Below are positions 28,897 through 39,484 of a DNA stretch of 64,000 bases, piece by piece (position 1 is the stretch's first letter; every line of letters begins with the position of its first letter). The notes beneath the pieces were generated by a model. The model did no database searches, was not told where the DNA came from, and worked only from the letters and a program-made list of their open reading frames with translations. Source of the DNA: Methylotenera versatilis 301 (GTDB taxonomy: Bacteria; Pseudomonadota; Gammaproteobacteria; Burkholderiales; Methylophilaceae); assembly GCF_000093025.1 (NCBI RefSeq), contig NC_014207.1:558001-622000 (forward strand). Reading direction: 5' to 3'. The position numbers and the translations under genes were made by a program.

Positions 28897-30060
28897 ATGA
28901 ACCATCATCAAGAGCAAACACCAGTCATTCTTCCACCTGCAATGCTAGGCATGCTCGGAGGCGGTCAACTCGGTCGTTTTTTTGTAGTCGCGGCCCACGA
29001 AATGGGTTACAAAGTCACGGTGTTAGACCCTGATGCGAATAGCCCAGCAGGCAAGATTGCCGATGTACATATTTGCGCAGCATTTGATGATAAAGGCGCT
29101 TTATTAAAGCTAGCTAACACCTGCGAAGCAATTAGTACTGAATTTGAAAATGTACCAGCAGATTCACTCTCTTTTTTGGCTGAAACTAAACCTGTGCGTC
29201 CAAGTGCTTATAGTGTTGCGATTGCGCAGCATCGTGTAAGTGAGAAAAACTTTCTTAAACATGCTGGCTTGCCAGTTGCGCCATTCGAAGTCATTAATGA
29301 GGTAGAAGATTTACCGAATGATGACAGTGATATTTACCCAGCTATTCTAAAAGTTGCACGTTTCGGTTATGACGGTAAAGGTCAGGCTAGAGTCAAAAAT
29401 CAACATGAAGCACAAACTGCATTTGCGCAATTTGAGCGCGAAGAGTGTGTGTTGGAGAAAATGTTGAAACTTGATTATGAAGTTTCAGTCGTGTTGGCGC
29501 GTGATGTGCAGGGCAATGTTGCTACATTCCCAACATCAGAAAATAGTCATCTCAATGGAATACTGGACGTCTCAATCGCACCCGCGCGTGGGCGCGATGC
29601 GATTAGCCATCAAGCGCAAAAGTTAGCGATTCTTGTGGCTGAAAAATTGGCTTATACAGGCGTGCTGGGAGTAGAATTTTTTGTTTGTAACGGTGAATTA
29701 TTAGTGAATGAGATTGCGCCTAGACCACATAATTCTGGGCACTATACAATTGATGCTTGTGTGACGAATCAGTTTGAGCAGCAAGTGCGAGCAATGACCG
29801 GTTTGCCATTAGGTAGCTCAAGGCAGCATAGTTCAGCTGTGATGGTCAATCTATTAGGTGACATCTGGCCTGAAGATGCAGACTCTGCGCCTGAGTGGCA
29901 AGTTGCATTAAATAACCCAATGTTGAAAATGCATTTGTACGGTAAGCAGCAAGCACGTGCAGGCAGAAAAATGGGGCACTTTACCGTGATTAATGTGAGT
30001 CGTGATGAGGCGATCAAGCAAGCAATGCAAGTGCGTGCGGAATTAAAAATCGGAGAGTAA
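28897..30060 (+). CDS. purK: N5-carboxyaminoimidazole ribonucleotide synthase
   Basis: This ATP-grasp enzyme carboxylates AIR to N5-CAIR. The 387 residues have an N-terminal nucleotide-binding start MLGMLGGGQLGRFFVVAAHEMGY, STEFENVPADSL, the ATP-grasp core with ILKVARFGYDGKGQ and CVLEKMLKLDYEVSVV, and the metal/phosphate segment LVNEIAPRPHNSGHYTIDACVTNQFEQ. It is intact and of standard length. It pairs with purE and ends at a bidirectional terminator. Confidence 0.95.
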   Translation: MNHHQEQTPVILPPAMLGMLGGGQLGRFFVVAAHEMGYKVTVLDPDANSPAGKIADVHICAAFDDKGALLKLANTCEAISTEFENVPADSLSFLAETKPVRPSAYSVAIAQHRVSEKNFLKHAGLPVAPFEVINEVEDLPNDDSDIYPAILKVARFGYDGKGQARVKNQHEAQTAFAQFEREECVLEKMLKLDYEVSVVLARDVQGNVATFPTSENSHLNGILDVSIAPARGRDAISHQAQKLAILVAEKLAYTGVLGVEFFVCNGELLVNEIAPRPHNSGHYTIDACVTNQFEQQVRAMTGLPLGSSRQHSSAVMVNLLGDIWPEDADSAPEWQVALNNPMLKMHLYGKQQARAGRKMGHFTVINVSRDEAIKQAMQVRAELKIGE

Positions 30061-30131
30061 TAGAGATGTGTAGTTAGCGCTCTAAATTGATTAAGAGTTC
30101 TTAGGTTCTGGAATTCTTAATCACAGAAAAT

Positions 30132-30160
30132 AAAAAAACCTCGCATTGCGAGGCTTTTTT
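30132..30160. terminator. Bidirectional terminator between purK and rpsT
   Basis: CCTCGC (30139-30144), a 3-nt ATT loop and GCGAGG (30148-30153) form a GC-rich stem flanked by an A run on the left and a T run on the right. It can therefore terminate both converging transcripts, purK from the left and rpsT from the right. Confidence 0.85.
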
Positions 30161-30174
30161 ATTAAATACAACGA

Positions 30175-30510
30175 TTAAGCTGTTTTAGGTGCGGCTTTAG
30201 CTTTAGGCGCAGCTTTTACTTTCGCTGCTACAGCTACTGGAGCTTCAGCAGACATCGCTTTAATCGCAGCATTTAAGCGGCTTTTATGGCGTGATGCTTT
30301 ATTTTTATGAATGATGTTTTTGTCCGCAATGCGGTCAATCACGCTTACATTCTCGCTATACACAGCAGTAGCGGCAACTTTATCGCCAGCTTCTACAGCT
30401 TTAATAATTTTTTTAATCGCGGTACGCAAAGTAGAACGCAAACTTGCATTGTGAGCGCGTTGCTTAACTGCTTGACGAGCACGTTTTCTTGCTTGTGCGG
30501 TATTTGCCAT
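30175..30510 (-). CDS. rpsT: 30S ribosomal protein S20
   Basis: This is S20 of the small subunit, binding 16S rRNA. The first 87 or so residues match the family: [34 protein letters not shown] and [25 protein letters not shown]-terminal Ala/Lys/Pro-rich tail of about 23 residues (for example [17 protein letters not shown]) takes the protein to 111 residues. The RBS AGGAAAG precedes the ATG. It is divergent from murJ, the usual rpsT-murJ arrangement in betaproteobacteria. Confidence 0.95.
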   Translation of the reverse strand: MANTAQARKRARQAVKQRAHNASLRSTLRTAIKKIIKAVEAGDKVAATAVYSENVSVIDRIADKNIIHKNKASRHKSRLNAAIKAMSAEAPVAVAAKVKAAPKAKAAPKTA

Positions 30511-30563
30511 CTATGTTTCTTTCCTAAAGGGTGCTAAAAGCTATTCAAAATACGAAGCCCATA

Positions 30564-30592
30564 ATCATAGCTATTTTCTAAACACATTGCAA
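30564..30592 (-). promoter_or_regulatory. Sigma-70 promoter for rpsT
   Basis: On the minus strand TTGCAA (30592-30587) and TATGAT (30569-30564) are separated by exactly 17 nt, about 54 nt upstream of the rpsT start. It is a near-consensus promoter in the expected place. Confidence 0.65.
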
Positions 30593-30696
30593 GTTTAAAT
30601 GAAGTAAATATCATCGCTATTTGCCGCATGATGTCTGTTGGCATGATAAAATCGCTTAATATGTTGTTAATAAGCCAAATTTCCCCAATTTAAATT

Positions 30697-32241
30697 ATGA
30701 ATCTACTCAAAGCATTAGCCAAAGTTGGCAGCATGACTTTTGTGTCTCGTATATTGGGATTTGTGCGAGATACCTTGATTGCACGGGTGTTTGGCGCGGG
30801 CATGTTGAGCGATGCATTTATCGTTGCGTTCAAAATTCCTAATTTATTACGCCGAATTTCGGCTGAAGGTGCTTTTAGCCAAGCTTTCGTACCTATTTTG
30901 GCTGAATATAAAAGTCAGCGTAGTTTTGATGAAACGCATAATCTCATTAGCCGTGTTGCTACGTGGTTAGGTCTGATTCTAGTGGTTGTGACTTTGCTTG
31001 GTATGTTGGCCGCGCCGTGGATAGTTTCGCTTATTGCCCCTGGTTTTACCGCTGACCAACCGAAAATGCAGCTGACGGTTGAGTTGTTGCGCATTACTTT
31101 TCCTTATATTTTCTTTATCTCGCTAGTTTCAATGGCGGGTGGAGTGCTCAATACTTATAATAAATTTGGCATACCAGCATTTACGCCTGTTTGGTTGAAT
31201 GTCAGCATGATTGCAGCGGTATTGTTTTTTGCCGATCATTTTGCTGAACCGATTAAAGTGCTGGCGTGGGCAGTGTTTTTTGGAGGATTTCTACAATTAA
31301 TTTTTCAGATTCCGTTTCTAAAACAAATAGGCTTGTTACCTAAACTTGATTTTCATGCAGGCGATGATGGAGTGTGGCGCATTTTAAAGTTGATGGGTCC
31401 AGCAGTGTTGGGTGTATCAGTGGCGCAGATTTCTATGATCACGAATACGATATTTGCATCATTCTTAAAAACAGGTAGTGTGAGCTGGTTGTATTACGCA
31501 GATAGATTAATGGAGTTTCCAACAGGCGTGCTAGGTGTGGCCCTGGGTACTATATTGCTACCTAGTTTATCTAAAGCCTATGCGGGTAAAGATGAGAGTG
31601 AATACTCACAATTATTAGATTGGGGTTTGCGCTTAACCTTTATTTTAGCTGCACCTGCTGCTGTAGCATTAGCCGTACTCGCAACACCTTTAGTGACGGC
31701 TTTATTCCATTACGGAAAATTTACTCCGATTGATGTTGTGATGACGCAGCAAGCACTCGTAGCCTATAGCGTTGGTTTGCTAGGTTTGATTTTAGTGAAA
31801 ATCCTAGCGCCAGGTTTTTATGCGCGACAAAATATTAAAACACCAGTTAAAATTGCTGTTTTCACATTAGTGATTACGCAATTGATGAACGGTTTGTTTA
31901 TTTTTGTATTGCCTTTGCAACATGCTGGCTTGGCCTTGGCGATTGGCCTAGGCGCTTGTATCAATGCATCATTGCTTTATTATCATTTGCGTCAGCATAA
32001 TATTTTTCAGCCGCAACCTGGCTGGACAATCTTCTTGCTTAAACTCTTTGCTGCGCTTAGTGTGATGGGTATCACGCTTTATTTTGCCATGGGTGATACT
32101 GGTGCTTGGCTGCATTATGGATTAATGAAGCGACTTATTTATCTTACTGGCTTAGTCGTGCTTGGAGGCGTGAGTTATTTTGCAACGCTAATGTTGCTAG
32201 GATTTAAGCCACGCGATTACATTCGTAGAGTTAAGCACTAA
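30697..32241 (+). CDS. murJ: Lipid II flippase MurJ
   Basis: This polytopic inner-membrane protein of the MviN/MurJ family translocates lipid II for peptidoglycan synthesis. The 514 residues start [39 protein letters not shown], the signature region, and continue with [28 protein letters not shown] and [28 protein letters not shown]. About 14 hydrophobic helices are visible. The stop is directly followed by the ribF ATG, so the genes form an operon murJ-ribF-ileS-lspA. Confidence 0.95.
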   Translation: MNLLKALAKVGSMTFVSRILGFVRDTLIARVFGAGMLSDAFIVAFKIPNLLRRISAEGAFSQAFVPILAEYKSQRSFDETHNLISRVATWLGLILVVVTLLGMLAAPWIVSLIAPGFTADQPKMQLTVELLRITFPYIFFISLVSMAGGVLNTYNKFGIPAFTPVWLNVSMIAAVLFFADHFAEPIKVLAWAVFFGGFLQLIFQIPFLKQIGLLPKLDFHAGDDGVWRILKLMGPAVLGVSVAQISMITNTIFASFLKTGSVSWLYYADRLMEFPTGVLGVALGTILLPSLSKAYAGKDESEYSQLLDWGLRLTFILAAPAAVALAVLATPLVTALFHYGKFTPIDVVMTQQALVAYSVGLLGLILVKILAPGFYARQNIKTPVKIAVFTLVITQLMNGLFIFVLPLQHAGLALAIGLGACINASLLYYHLRQHNIFQPQPGWTIFLLKLFAALSVMGITLYFAMGDTGAWLHYGLMKRLIYLTGLVVLGGVSYFATLMLLGFKPRDYIRRVKH

Positions 32242-33138
32242 ATGCAAATATTTCGCCATATTCCTGCACAGCAACAGCAGCCTTGCGCGTTGGCGATAGG
32301 TAACTTTGATGGCATGCACTTAGGGCATCAGGCTTTATTGAAAAAACTGAATGAGACTGCAAAAGCGCTCAATCTGACTTCTGCCGTAATGACGTTTGAG
32401 CCGCATCCACGTGAGTTTTTTGCACCAGAAACAGCGCCGGCACGATTAAGTTCGCTGCGTGAAAAGCTTGAGCATTTTGCAGAAGCTGGTGTTGAAACCA
32501 CTTATGTATGTCGCTTTAATCGACGTTTAGCCAAGTTAACACCACAAGAGTTCATGCAAAATATTTTGCGAGACTCATTGAATGCGCAAGCTATTTTGGT
32601 GGGCGATGATTTTAGATTTGGCGCCATGCGCGCTGGCTCTATATTAGATTTTTTAGAGGCGAAGTTTAATCTCATTAGTTTGCCGCAAGTTGATTTAGAT
32701 GGTGCGCGCGTTTCTAGTACCCGCGTGCGCTCTGCATTGGCCACGGGTGCGTTACATGAAGCCAGTGTGTTATTAGGTCGCCCTTACAGTATGAGTGGCA
32801 AAGTGGTGCATGGTGCTAAGCTGGGGCGTCAACTTGGTTTCCCAACGGCTAACGTGCATATGCGACATGAGCGTCCTGCGTTAACGGGCGTGTATGCAGT
32901 AAAATTAGACGGTATGAACAGTGTGGCAAATTTAGGTGTGCGGCCGACAATTGCTGGCGTTTCAAAGTTGATGTTAGAAGTGAACGTATTAGATTTTAAT
33001 GCAGACTTATACGGTCAACATGTACACGTGGAGTTTTTGCATAAAATTCGCGATGAGCAGAAGTTCGATGGCTTAGACGCCTTGAAGACACAAATTGCGC
33101 TGGATGTTGAATCCGCCAGAGATTTTTTTAAGAAATAA
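32242..33138 (+). CDS. ribF: Bifunctional riboflavin kinase / FAD synthetase
   Basis: RibF makes FMN and then FAD from riboflavin. The 298 residues comprise an N-terminal adenylyltransferase domain with LAIGNFDGMHLGHQALL and ILVGDDFRFGAMRAG, and a C-terminal flavokinase domain with GKVVHGAKLGRQLGFPTANV, LTGVYAVKL, ANLGVRPT and the late VEFLHKIRDEQKFDGLDALK. It is the standard length. It begins on the base after the murJ stop, which implies translational coupling. ileS follows 32 nt later. Confidence 0.95.
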   Translation: MQIFRHIPAQQQQPCALAIGNFDGMHLGHQALLKKLNETAKALNLTSAVMTFEPHPREFFAPETAPARLSSLREKLEHFAEAGVETTYVCRFNRRLAKLTPQEFMQNILRDSLNAQAILVGDDFRFGAMRAGSILDFLEAKFNLISLPQVDLDGARVSSTRVRSALATGALHEASVLLGRPYSMSGKVVHGAKLGRQLGFPTANVHMRHERPALTGVYAVKLDGMNSVANLGVRPTIAGVSKLMLEVNVLDFNADLYGQHVHVEFLHKIRDEQKFDGLDALKTQIALDVESARDFFKK

Positions 33139-33170
33139 ATATTAATCAGTAATCTATTAAGAAATAAACC

Positions 33171-35990
33171 ATGACTGAAGAAGCTAAAGATTCAAAGTAC
33201 AAATTAAACTTACCAGAAACCACGTTTCCTATGCGTGGCGATTTAGCTAAGCGTGAGCCAGCTTGGCTTAAAGAATGGCAAGATAAACAGCTGTATCAAA
33301 GAATTCGTAAGACCCGTAAAGGCGCTAAGAAATTTATTCTGCATGATGGCCCACCGTATGCTAATGGCGATATTCATATCGGTCACGCGGTCAATAAAAT
33401 CTTAAAAGACATCATTATCAAATCTAAAACCATGAGTGGTTTTGATGCACCTTATGTGCCGGGCTGGGATTGTCACGGCTTGCCAATTGAATTGGTCGTT
33501 GAAAAAAATCACGGTAAAAATATAGATCCAGCCAAGTTTCGTGAGCTTTGCCGTGAATACGCGGCAGAGCAAGTCGCGCGCCAAAAGAAAGATTTTATCC
33601 GTCTAGGTGTGTTAGGCGATTGGGATAATCCATATTTAACAATGGATTTCAAAACTGAAGCCGACATCATGCGCGCTTTGGGCGACATTCAAAAAAATGG
33701 TTATTTATACCAAGGCAGCAAACCCGTACATTGGTGCGTGGATTGCGGTTCAGCTTTAGCTGAAGCTGAGGTTGAGTATGAGGATGTGAATTCGCCTGCG
33801 ATTGATGTTGGGTTTAAGGTTGTTGATAACGCCGCATTGGGTAAAGCATTTGGCTTAGAGGTGACAGGCACTGTTTATGCCGTGATTTGGACGACTACGC
33901 CTTGGACGCTGCCAGCTAACCAAGCCGTTTCTGTGAACGCAAATTTAACTTATGACTTAGTCAAAACAAGTCGTGGATTGCTAATCTTAGCGCAGGACTT
34001 GGCGAAAGCAACTTTAGAGCGTTACGCTGAAACTGATGCAGTCGTGCTTGCTAGCTGCCTAGGCGCTGCTTTAGAGAAGCTAGTTCTACAACATCCATTC
34101 GACAACCGCCAAGTGCCTATCATTTGTGGTGATCACGTCACAACCGATGCGGGTACAGGTTTGGTCCATACTGCTGCCGCGCACGGTAACGATGACTGGC
34201 TGGTGATGAAAGCAAACTTCCCAAATGAAAAGCCACGTATTTTAATGGGTGGCGATGGCAAGTTCTTTAATAGTGACTTGGTTGAGTTTGCAGCGATTCG
34301 CGGCCTAGACCGAAAAGAAGCTAACAAGGTGATTTTGGCTGCCATGACAGAAAGCGGCGCTTTACTTGCAAGTGCACGCTTGAATCACAGTTTCCCACAT
34401 TGCTGGCGCCATAAAACGCCATTGATGCAACTGGCTACGCACCAATGGTTTATCGGTATGTACGCGCAAGATGCCGTTGGCATTAGCTTGCGCGAATATG
34501 CCAATAAAGCCGTAGATGCCACTGAGTTCTTCCCAGCTTGGGGTCGTGCGCGCTTAGAGGCGATGATTAAAAATCGTCCTGATTGGTGTGTATCTCGCCA
34601 ACGCAACTGGGGCGTGCCTATGCCATTCTTTGTGCATAAAGAAACAGGTGAACCGCATCCACAAACTGCAGACTTGCTTGAAGCAGCAGCATTGCTGGTA
34701 GAGAAACGCGGTGTTGAAGCTTGGTTCAGCTTAGATGGCGCAGAGTTCTTGGCCGAGCATGCAGCATTAAATGCGGCTGATTACAAAAAAGTGACGTATA
34801 CCTTGGATGTTTGGTTTGATTCTGGCGCAACGCATGCGGCAGTATTGAAGCGTCGCCCTGAATTGGCATTTCCCGCTGATTTGTATCTTGAAGGTTCAGA
34901 CCAACATCGTGGCTGGTTTCAAAGCTCATTGTTAACAGGTTGTGCGATTGATGGTCGCGCGCCATACAATGCCTTGCTGACGCATGGTTTTGTAGTGGAT
35001 GGCGCTGGCCACAAAATGAGTAAATCCAAAGGTAACGTGGTTGCGCCGCAAAAGGTGATGGATACCTACGGTGCAGATATTCTGCGCTTATGGACGGCTT
35101 CAACGGATTACTCTGGCGAACTCACGATTTCAGATGAAATTTTAAAACGCGTCGCAGAAAGCTATCGCCGTATTCGTAACACCATGAAGTTTTTATTGGC
35201 AAATATCGCTGATTTTGATGCAAATAAAGACTTGCTGCCAGTAAATGAATGGTTAGAGATAGACCGTTACGCGCTGCATCTAACGCAAAAGCTACAAACA
35301 GAAGTATTGGCTGATTATGACCGCTACGAATTTCATTTAGCCGTACAAAAATTTGTGAGCTTCTGTTCAGAAGATTTGGGCGGTTTCTATTTAGATATTC
35401 TTAAAGATAGACTCTATACAGCAGGTGAGAACTCGCCAGCACGCCGTGCGGCACAAAGTGCATTACATCACATTACGCATTGCATGATGCGTTTGATGGC
35501 GCCGATTTTGAGTTTTACCGCGAATGAGATTTGGCAAACTTTAGGTTTAGAAACTGATAAAACGGTGTTTGAGGATGTTTGGTATGAGTTGCCTCAACAT
35601 GGGTTAAGCTCAGAACGTATCAGCGTTTGGGAGGCGGTTATTGCTACACGTGGTCAAGCTGCAAAAGAGATTGAAATATTACGTGCAGCAAGTCAGGTTG
35701 GCTCTTCGTTACAAGCAGAATTGGAACTCTATTTACCTAGTGTAACTTTTGATGCTCTAAATAGTTTAGGTGATGATTTACGTTTTGCGATGATTACCTC
35801 TAGTGCAAAAGTTTACAAAGTAGCGAGTAATGTTGAACAGAAAATTTTAGTGAGTCCAAGTGCTTACAAGAAATGTGACCGCTGCTGGCATTACCGTGCT
35901 GACGTAGGCTCTGATGCTGAACATCCACATATTTGTGGTCGTTGTGTTAGCAACTTGTTTGGCAATGGTGAGGTGCGTAAATATGCTTAA
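33171..35990 (+). CDS. ileS: Isoleucyl-tRNA synthetase
   Basis: This class I synthetase charges tRNA-Ile and edits misactivated valine. The 939 residues show the HIGH motif in [23 protein letters not shown], the editing (CP1) domain with [13 protein letters not shown] and [60 protein letters not shown] and KMSKSKGNV. The C-terminal zinc site is [12 protein letters not shown]...CGRCVSN. All landmarks are intact. Its stop lies 13 nt before an inverted-repeat element that separates it from lspA. Confidence 0.97.
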   Translation: MTEEAKDSKYKLNLPETTFPMRGDLAKREPAWLKEWQDKQLYQRIRKTRKGAKKFILHDGPPYANGDIHIGHAVNKILKDIIIKSKTMSGFDAPYVPGWDCHGLPIELVVEKNHGKNIDPAKFRELCREYAAEQVARQKKDFIRLGVLGDWDNPYLTMDFKTEADIMRALGDIQKNGYLYQGSKPVHWCVDCGSALAEAEVEYEDVNSPAIDVGFKVVDNAALGKAFGLEVTGTVYAVIWTTTPWTLPANQAVSVNANLTYDLVKTSRGLLILAQDLAKATLERYAETDAVVLASCLGAALEKLVLQHPFDNRQVPIICGDHVTTDAGTGLVHTAAAHGNDDWLVMKANFPNEKPRILMGGDGKFFNSDLVEFAAIRGLDRKEANKVILAAMTESGALLASARLNHSFPHCWRHKTPLMQLATHQWFIGMYAQDAVGISLREYANKAVDATEFFPAWGRARLEAMIKNRPDWCVSRQRNWGVPMPFFVHKETGEPHPQTADLLEAAALLVEKRGVEAWFSLDGAEFLAEHAALNAADYKKVTYTLDVWFDSGATHAAVLKRRPELAFPADLYLEGSDQHRGWFQSSLLTGCAIDGRAPYNALLTHGFVVDGAGHKMSKSKGNVVAPQKVMDTYGADILRLWTASTDYSGELTISDEILKRVAESYRRIRNTMKFLLANIADFDANKDLLPVNEWLEIDRYALHLTQKLQTEVLADYDRYEFHLAVQKFVSFCSEDLGGFYLDILKDRLYTAGENSPARRAAQSALHHITHCMMRLMAPILSFTANEIWQTLGLETDKTVFEDVWYELPQHGLSSERISVWEAVIATRGQAAKEIEILRAASQVGSSLQAELELYLPSVTFDALNSLGDDLRFAMITSSAKVYKVASNVEQKILVSPSAYKKCDRCWHYRADVGSDAEHPHICGRCVSNLFGNGEVRKYA

Positions 35991-36003
35991 TTTCTTTGCT
36001 TCT

Positions 36004-36087
36004 GTCATTCCCGTGGAAACGGGAATCCATTTTTATGCTTTTTTAAAACATAACGTCAACATGGATTCCCGTTTCCACGGGAATGAC
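36004..36087. repeat. Perfect 27-nt inverted repeat (REP/MITE-like) between ileS and lspA
   Basis: The arms 36004-36030 and 36061-36087 are exact reverse complements over 27 nt, around a 30-nt A/T-rich centre. Each arm is itself a small hairpin (TTCCCGT-GGAA-ACGGGAA). The arm sequence (GTCATTCCCG...GGGAATCCAT) is of the type dispersed in many proteobacterial genomes. The right arm runs into the lspA translation start region. No other full copy was seen in this window. Confidence 0.8.
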
Positions 36088-36097
36088 GGGGTTTGAA

Positions 36098-36562
36098 ATG
36101 GTGGCTATTTATAAATGGTTAGGCATTAGCGCCATTGTAGTGGCGCTTGATTTATACACCAAGCATTTGATACAAGGCGCTTTTGCTTACGGCGAAATGC
36201 TTACATTTACCAGCTTTTTCGACTTAGTACATTATCACAACGAGGGTTCAGCTTTTGGCTTTTTGCATGACGCTGGCGGTATTCAGCGTTGGTTCTTTGC
36301 TGGTGTTTCTGTCATTGCCATTATTGTGATTAGTTATCTTATTCAGAAGCATCGTACTGAGAAGTTATTTTGTGTGGGTTTAGCTTTGGTGTTGGGTGGG
36401 GCAATCGGTAATTTGTATGACCGCGTAACATTAGGTTATGTCATCGATTTTCTAAATTTTCATTACCAACAAATGTATTGGCCTGCTTTTAATGTGGCGG
36501 ATAGTGCGATTTGTGTGGGCGTAGGCTTGTTACTGCTGGATAGTTTTAAAAAACCAAACTAA
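36098..36562 (+). CDS. lspA: Lipoprotein signal peptidase (signal peptidase II)
   Basis: This inner-membrane aspartyl protease removes lipoprotein signal peptides. About 154 residues with four membrane helices contain the family motifs DLYTKHLI, HNEGSAFGFL, GNLYDRVTLGYVIDFLNF and FNVADSAICVG, including both catalytic aspartates. The start at 36098 (MVAIYKWLG) gives a normal N-terminus; an in-frame ATG at 36083 falls inside the right arm of the inverted repeat and would add five residues. Neither has a strong Shine-Dalgarno sequence beyond GGGG. The repeat insertion probably altered the original ileS-lspA junction. Confidence 0.93.
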   Translation: MVAIYKWLGISAIVVALDLYTKHLIQGAFAYGEMLTFTSFFDLVHYHNEGSAFGFLHDAGGIQRWFFAGVSVIAIIVISYLIQKHRTEKLFCVGLALVLGGAIGNLYDRVTLGYVIDFLNFHYQQMYWPAFNVADSAICVGVGLLLLDSFKKPN

Positions 36563-36601
36563 AGATAATCAATATATTTTTAAGCTAAATTGTGACTTAA
36601 C

Positions 36602-36913
36602 ATGATAGATATAAACTTTACGTTTATTGGTAAATGTTGGTTGTGGCAGGGCAAGGGTACGTGGCACTTCATCACTTTGCCGCAAGATAAATCTGAAGAA
36701 ATAAAGTTCTTTAGCGATAACCATTTTGGTAAACGGCGCGGTTGGGGCTCGGTGCGAGTCTCTGCCAATATTGGTGGAACTATTTGGGAGACTTCGATTT
36801 TTCCATCTGGTAGCTTAGAAGCTTATATCTTACCTATAAAAGCTGAAGTGCGTAAAAAACAGAAGATAGTAGCGGGTGATGATGTAGAAGTGTTACTGCA
36901 AATCAGTATTTAA
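36602..36913 (+). CDS. DUF1905-family small protein
   Basis: This 103-residue soluble protein looks like the DUF1905 family by its overall pattern: FTFIGKCWLWQGKGTWHFITLP, then RGWGSVRVSANIGGTIWETSIFPS, then YILPIKAEVRKKQKIVAGDDVEVLLQI. The fold is predicted to be a small beta barrel and its function is not established. It lies 39 nt downstream of lspA on the same strand, possibly read through from that operon, and is convergent with the GGDEF-EAL gene. Confidence 0.8.
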   Translation: MIDINFTFIGKCWLWQGKGTWHFITLPQDKSEEIKFFSDNHFGKRRGWGSVRVSANIGGTIWETSIFPSGSLEAYILPIKAEVRKKQKIVAGDDVEVLLQISI

Positions 36914-36947
36914 CTTGATAGCGGTTTGCTTGCTGGTAACTAGCTGG

Positions 36948-39089
36948 CTACTTACTTTTAAACCACCTCACAATTTCTGCTGCAGGCAACGGTATTGAAT
37001 AAAAGAAGCCTTGCACAACCTTGCAGCCACTGGCTTTGACAATATCTGCTTGAAATTGATTTTCAATTCCCTCGGCAACTATATCTAGGCTGAGAGCGTC
37101 TGCTAAAGCAACAATCGCTTTCACAATCACCCGATCTTCCTCGCTATTTTGTAAGCCGTCGATAAAAGTACGGTCAATCTTTACCTCATCCACCGACCAG
37201 CGTTTTAGATACATGAGCGATGAGTGCCCCATGCCAAAATCATCTAAAGAGATATTAAAGCCAGCTTCTTTAATAAAGCGCATATTTTTCTTTACTATAT
37301 CAATGTCATCTAGCAAAGCGTGTTCAGTAATTTCAATGCACAGCATATTCGTTGGAATTTGATATTTAGCCGGTACCGTTTTTAATGCTTGGATGAGACT
37401 ATCCGACCGTAGATGGCGTGCTGAAATGTTAATGGAAACACGCGGTACTTGATACGCTTGGTCTAGCCATGTACGAATTTGCAGGCACACAGCTTCTAGC
37501 ACCCAATCACCAATTTGGTTGATCAGGGATGACTGCTCGGCAATTTTGATGAATTCTAATGGCGAAATTAAGCCACGTTCAGGATGCTGCCACCTTAACA
37601 ATGCTTCTATGCCGATGAGGTTCTGGTTTGTATTTTCCACCTGAGGCTGATACTCTAAAAAGAGCTGGTTTTCTTTTAGAGCGTGGCGAATTCCGTTTTC
37701 CATGTCCAACCATTGGTGGGCAATGAAATTCAGGTTGGTGGTATAAAACTCAAAACAATTACGGCCGTTCTGTTTGGCTCTGTACATGGCAAGATCAGCA
37801 AAGACCAGCAGTGACTGCGGGTCTACAGTATCATCTGGGTAAACGCTAACACCTATGCTTATGGTGCAATAAACACGTTGCTGATACAGCTCAAATGGCG
37901 TTGTGAATTTAGCGATAATGTCGCGGACCAAGCGATGGGCATCTTGCGGCGATGCATCCTCCATAATCATTACAAACTCATCACCACCCAGCCGGCAAAG
38001 CGTGTCAGAGGCGCGTATGCACTCTGAAATACGTTTGGTTGCCATCATGAGTAGTAAATCGCCAGCTTCGTGACCAAGTGTATCGTTGACTAATTTAAAA
38101 TGGTCTAAATCAAAAAATAGTAATAAGACTTGGCTATTTGTTCGGCTAGCTTTTACAACCGCATGACTCAGTCTTTGCTTAAATAGATTGCGGTTTGGCA
38201 AGCCTGTTAGCTCATCATGTGAGGCTAAAAACTCAACACGACGATTGAGGGCTATCATCTCGCTTACATCGCGCCCAACGCCTCGGTAGCCAATAAAGCG
38301 TTTATCTGCATCAAATATGGGTTTGCCTGATACGCGTAAGTAAACCAGTTTGCCTGATTCATCAATAAAATGTACAACGTAGTCAGAAAAATGTTTATGC
38401 GATTTTAGCGTTTCAAGCATTTCACTGGGTGAGTGGCTATGGCAGGTTTGTGCTAAATCTACTAGGCTGTAGAATCCAAGCCCAGCAGGACTTCCAGCTA
38501 GAGCCTGGATTTTTAATTGAGCATCTGACTCCCAAAACCAATCGGCTGAAGCTTCGGCAAAGTCTCTGAAGCGAGCTTCGCTTTCAATCAACTTTTGCTT
38601 TTCTTCATTCAGCTCAATCAACTTCTTATCTAGCTTGATACGCATAATGTCAGCATGCTGCTTGTCTAAGCGCAATGGACCAAAGTGCGATTTCCCACTA
38701 CTTTCTTGAGGACTGGCTTGATCACCTGCATGAATGACTTTAGCAATTACAGGTAGTAAATCTTCCATCATCATCGGTTTAACCAAAAACTTGGTTGCCC
38801 CTAAAGACATCGCGAAACGCTCGTCTTGATCTGAAGTATAAGTAGCTGTGTAAAAAATAAAGGGAATTTTTTGTAAATATTGGTTTTGCTTGACCTCACG
38901 ACACAGGCCATAGCCGTCCATTTCAGGCATTAGAATGTCAGAAACGATTAAATCGACAGGATGAGTTTTTAAGTATGCTAATGCCTTTAAGCCGTTGTCA
39001 AAGCTTGCCACTTCATAGCCTTTACTCGTGAGTACTACTTCTAGTAAATGCCTTGAATTTTCGTCATCTTCAGCGACTAATATTTTCAT
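36948..39089 (-). CDS. REC-PAS-GGDEF-EAL response regulator
   Basis: This 713-residue cytoplasmic output protein of a phosphorelay controls c-di-GMP. In order it has a receiver domain (about 1-118; acceptor Asp in LIVSDILMPEMDGYG), a short coiled-coil, a PAS domain (about 165-285; YRGVGRDVSEM), a GGDEF domain (about 290-450; RLGGDEFVMIMED with an RASD inhibitory site five residues before) and an EAL domain (about 460-710; GIEALLRWQHPERG, EITEHALLDD, DDFGMGHSSLMYLKRW). Both catalytic motifs look intact. It is last in a minus-strand operon behind a stand-alone receiver and a sensor kinase. Confidence 0.9.
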   Translation of the reverse strand: MKILVAEDDENSRHLLEVVLTSKGYEVASFDNGLKALAYLKTHPVDLIVSDILMPEMDGYGLCREVKQNQYLQKIPFIFYTATYTSDQDERFAMSLGATKFLVKPMMMEDLLPVIAKVIHAGDQASPQESSGKSHFGPLRLDKQHADIMRIKLDKKLIELNEEKQKLIESEARFRDFAEASADWFWESDAQLKIQALAGSPAGLGFYSLVDLAQTCHSHSPSEMLETLKSHKHFSDYVVHFIDESGKLVYLRVSGKPIFDADKRFIGYRGVGRDVSEMIALNRRVEFLASHDELTGLPNRNLFKQRLSHAVVKASRTNSQVLLLFFDLDHFKLVNDTLGHEAGDLLLMMATKRISECIRASDTLCRLGGDEFVMIMEDASPQDAHRLVRDIIAKFTTPFELYQQRVYCTISIGVSVYPDDTVDPQSLLVFADLAMYRAKQNGRNCFEFYTTNLNFIAHQWLDMENGIRHALKENQLFLEYQPQVENTNQNLIGIEALLRWQHPERGLISPLEFIKIAEQSSLINQIGDWVLEAVCLQIRTWLDQAYQVPRVSINISARHLRSDSLIQALKTVPAKYQIPTNMLCIEITEHALLDDIDIVKKNMRFIKEAGFNISLDDFGMGHSSLMYLKRWSVDEVKIDRTFIDGLQNSEEDRVIVKAIVALADALSLDIVAEGIENQFQADIVKASGCKVVQGFFYSIPLPAAEIVRWFKSK

Positions 39090-39118
39090 TAATAATATTC
39101 TCTTGAGCTATTGACCGC

Positions 39119-39484
39119 TTATTTAGCAATCGCTTTTTGTATCTGACCAATGACAAGTATTGGGTCTATTGGCTTTTCTATGTAGGCTGTACAGCCTGCT
39201 GCTAGCAGTTTCTCTTTATCACCAGACATGGCGTACGAAGTCATGGCAATAATAGGAATATCTTTACCTACAGGATGCGCGCGGATTCTTTTTAACACTT
39301 CCAAACCATTAATGTCAGGGAGTTGTATGTCTAAAATAACAAAATCAGGCGGCATTGTAAGTGCTTGTTGCACACCTTCCAAGCCCGTCATGGCAAATCG
39401 TGTTTTATATTGCGATTGCTCAAGAATGAAGCGAATTAACTCTAAGTTATTTTCATTGTCTTCTATTATCAGTGCAGTTGTCAT
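39119..39484 (-). CDS. Single-domain response regulator (DivK/CheY-like)
   Basis: This 121-residue stand-alone receiver domain has an acidic pocket in ALIIEDNENNLEL, acceptor Asp in FVILDIQLPDINGLEVL, the Thr/Ser switch in IAMTSYAMSGD and Lys in AYIEKPIDP. It lacks an output domain and probably shuttles phosphate or acts allosterically. Its start overlaps the stop of the upstream hybrid-type sensor kinase by 4 nt, and the GGDEF-EAL gene follows 29 nt later, so the three form one operon. Confidence 0.9.
   Translation of the reverse strand: MTTALIIEDNENNLELIRFILEQSQYKTRFAMTGLEGVQQALTMPPDFVILDIQLPDINGLEVLKRIRAHPVGKDIPIIAMTSYAMSGDKEKLLAAGCTAYIEKPIDPILVIGQIQKAIAK

Noticed and set aside
35914-36096. 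Plus-strand 60-codon reading frame across the end of ileS and the inverted repeat.
   Set aside because: It is out of frame with ileS, runs through the repeat and has no ribosome site; it is a by-product of the repeat.
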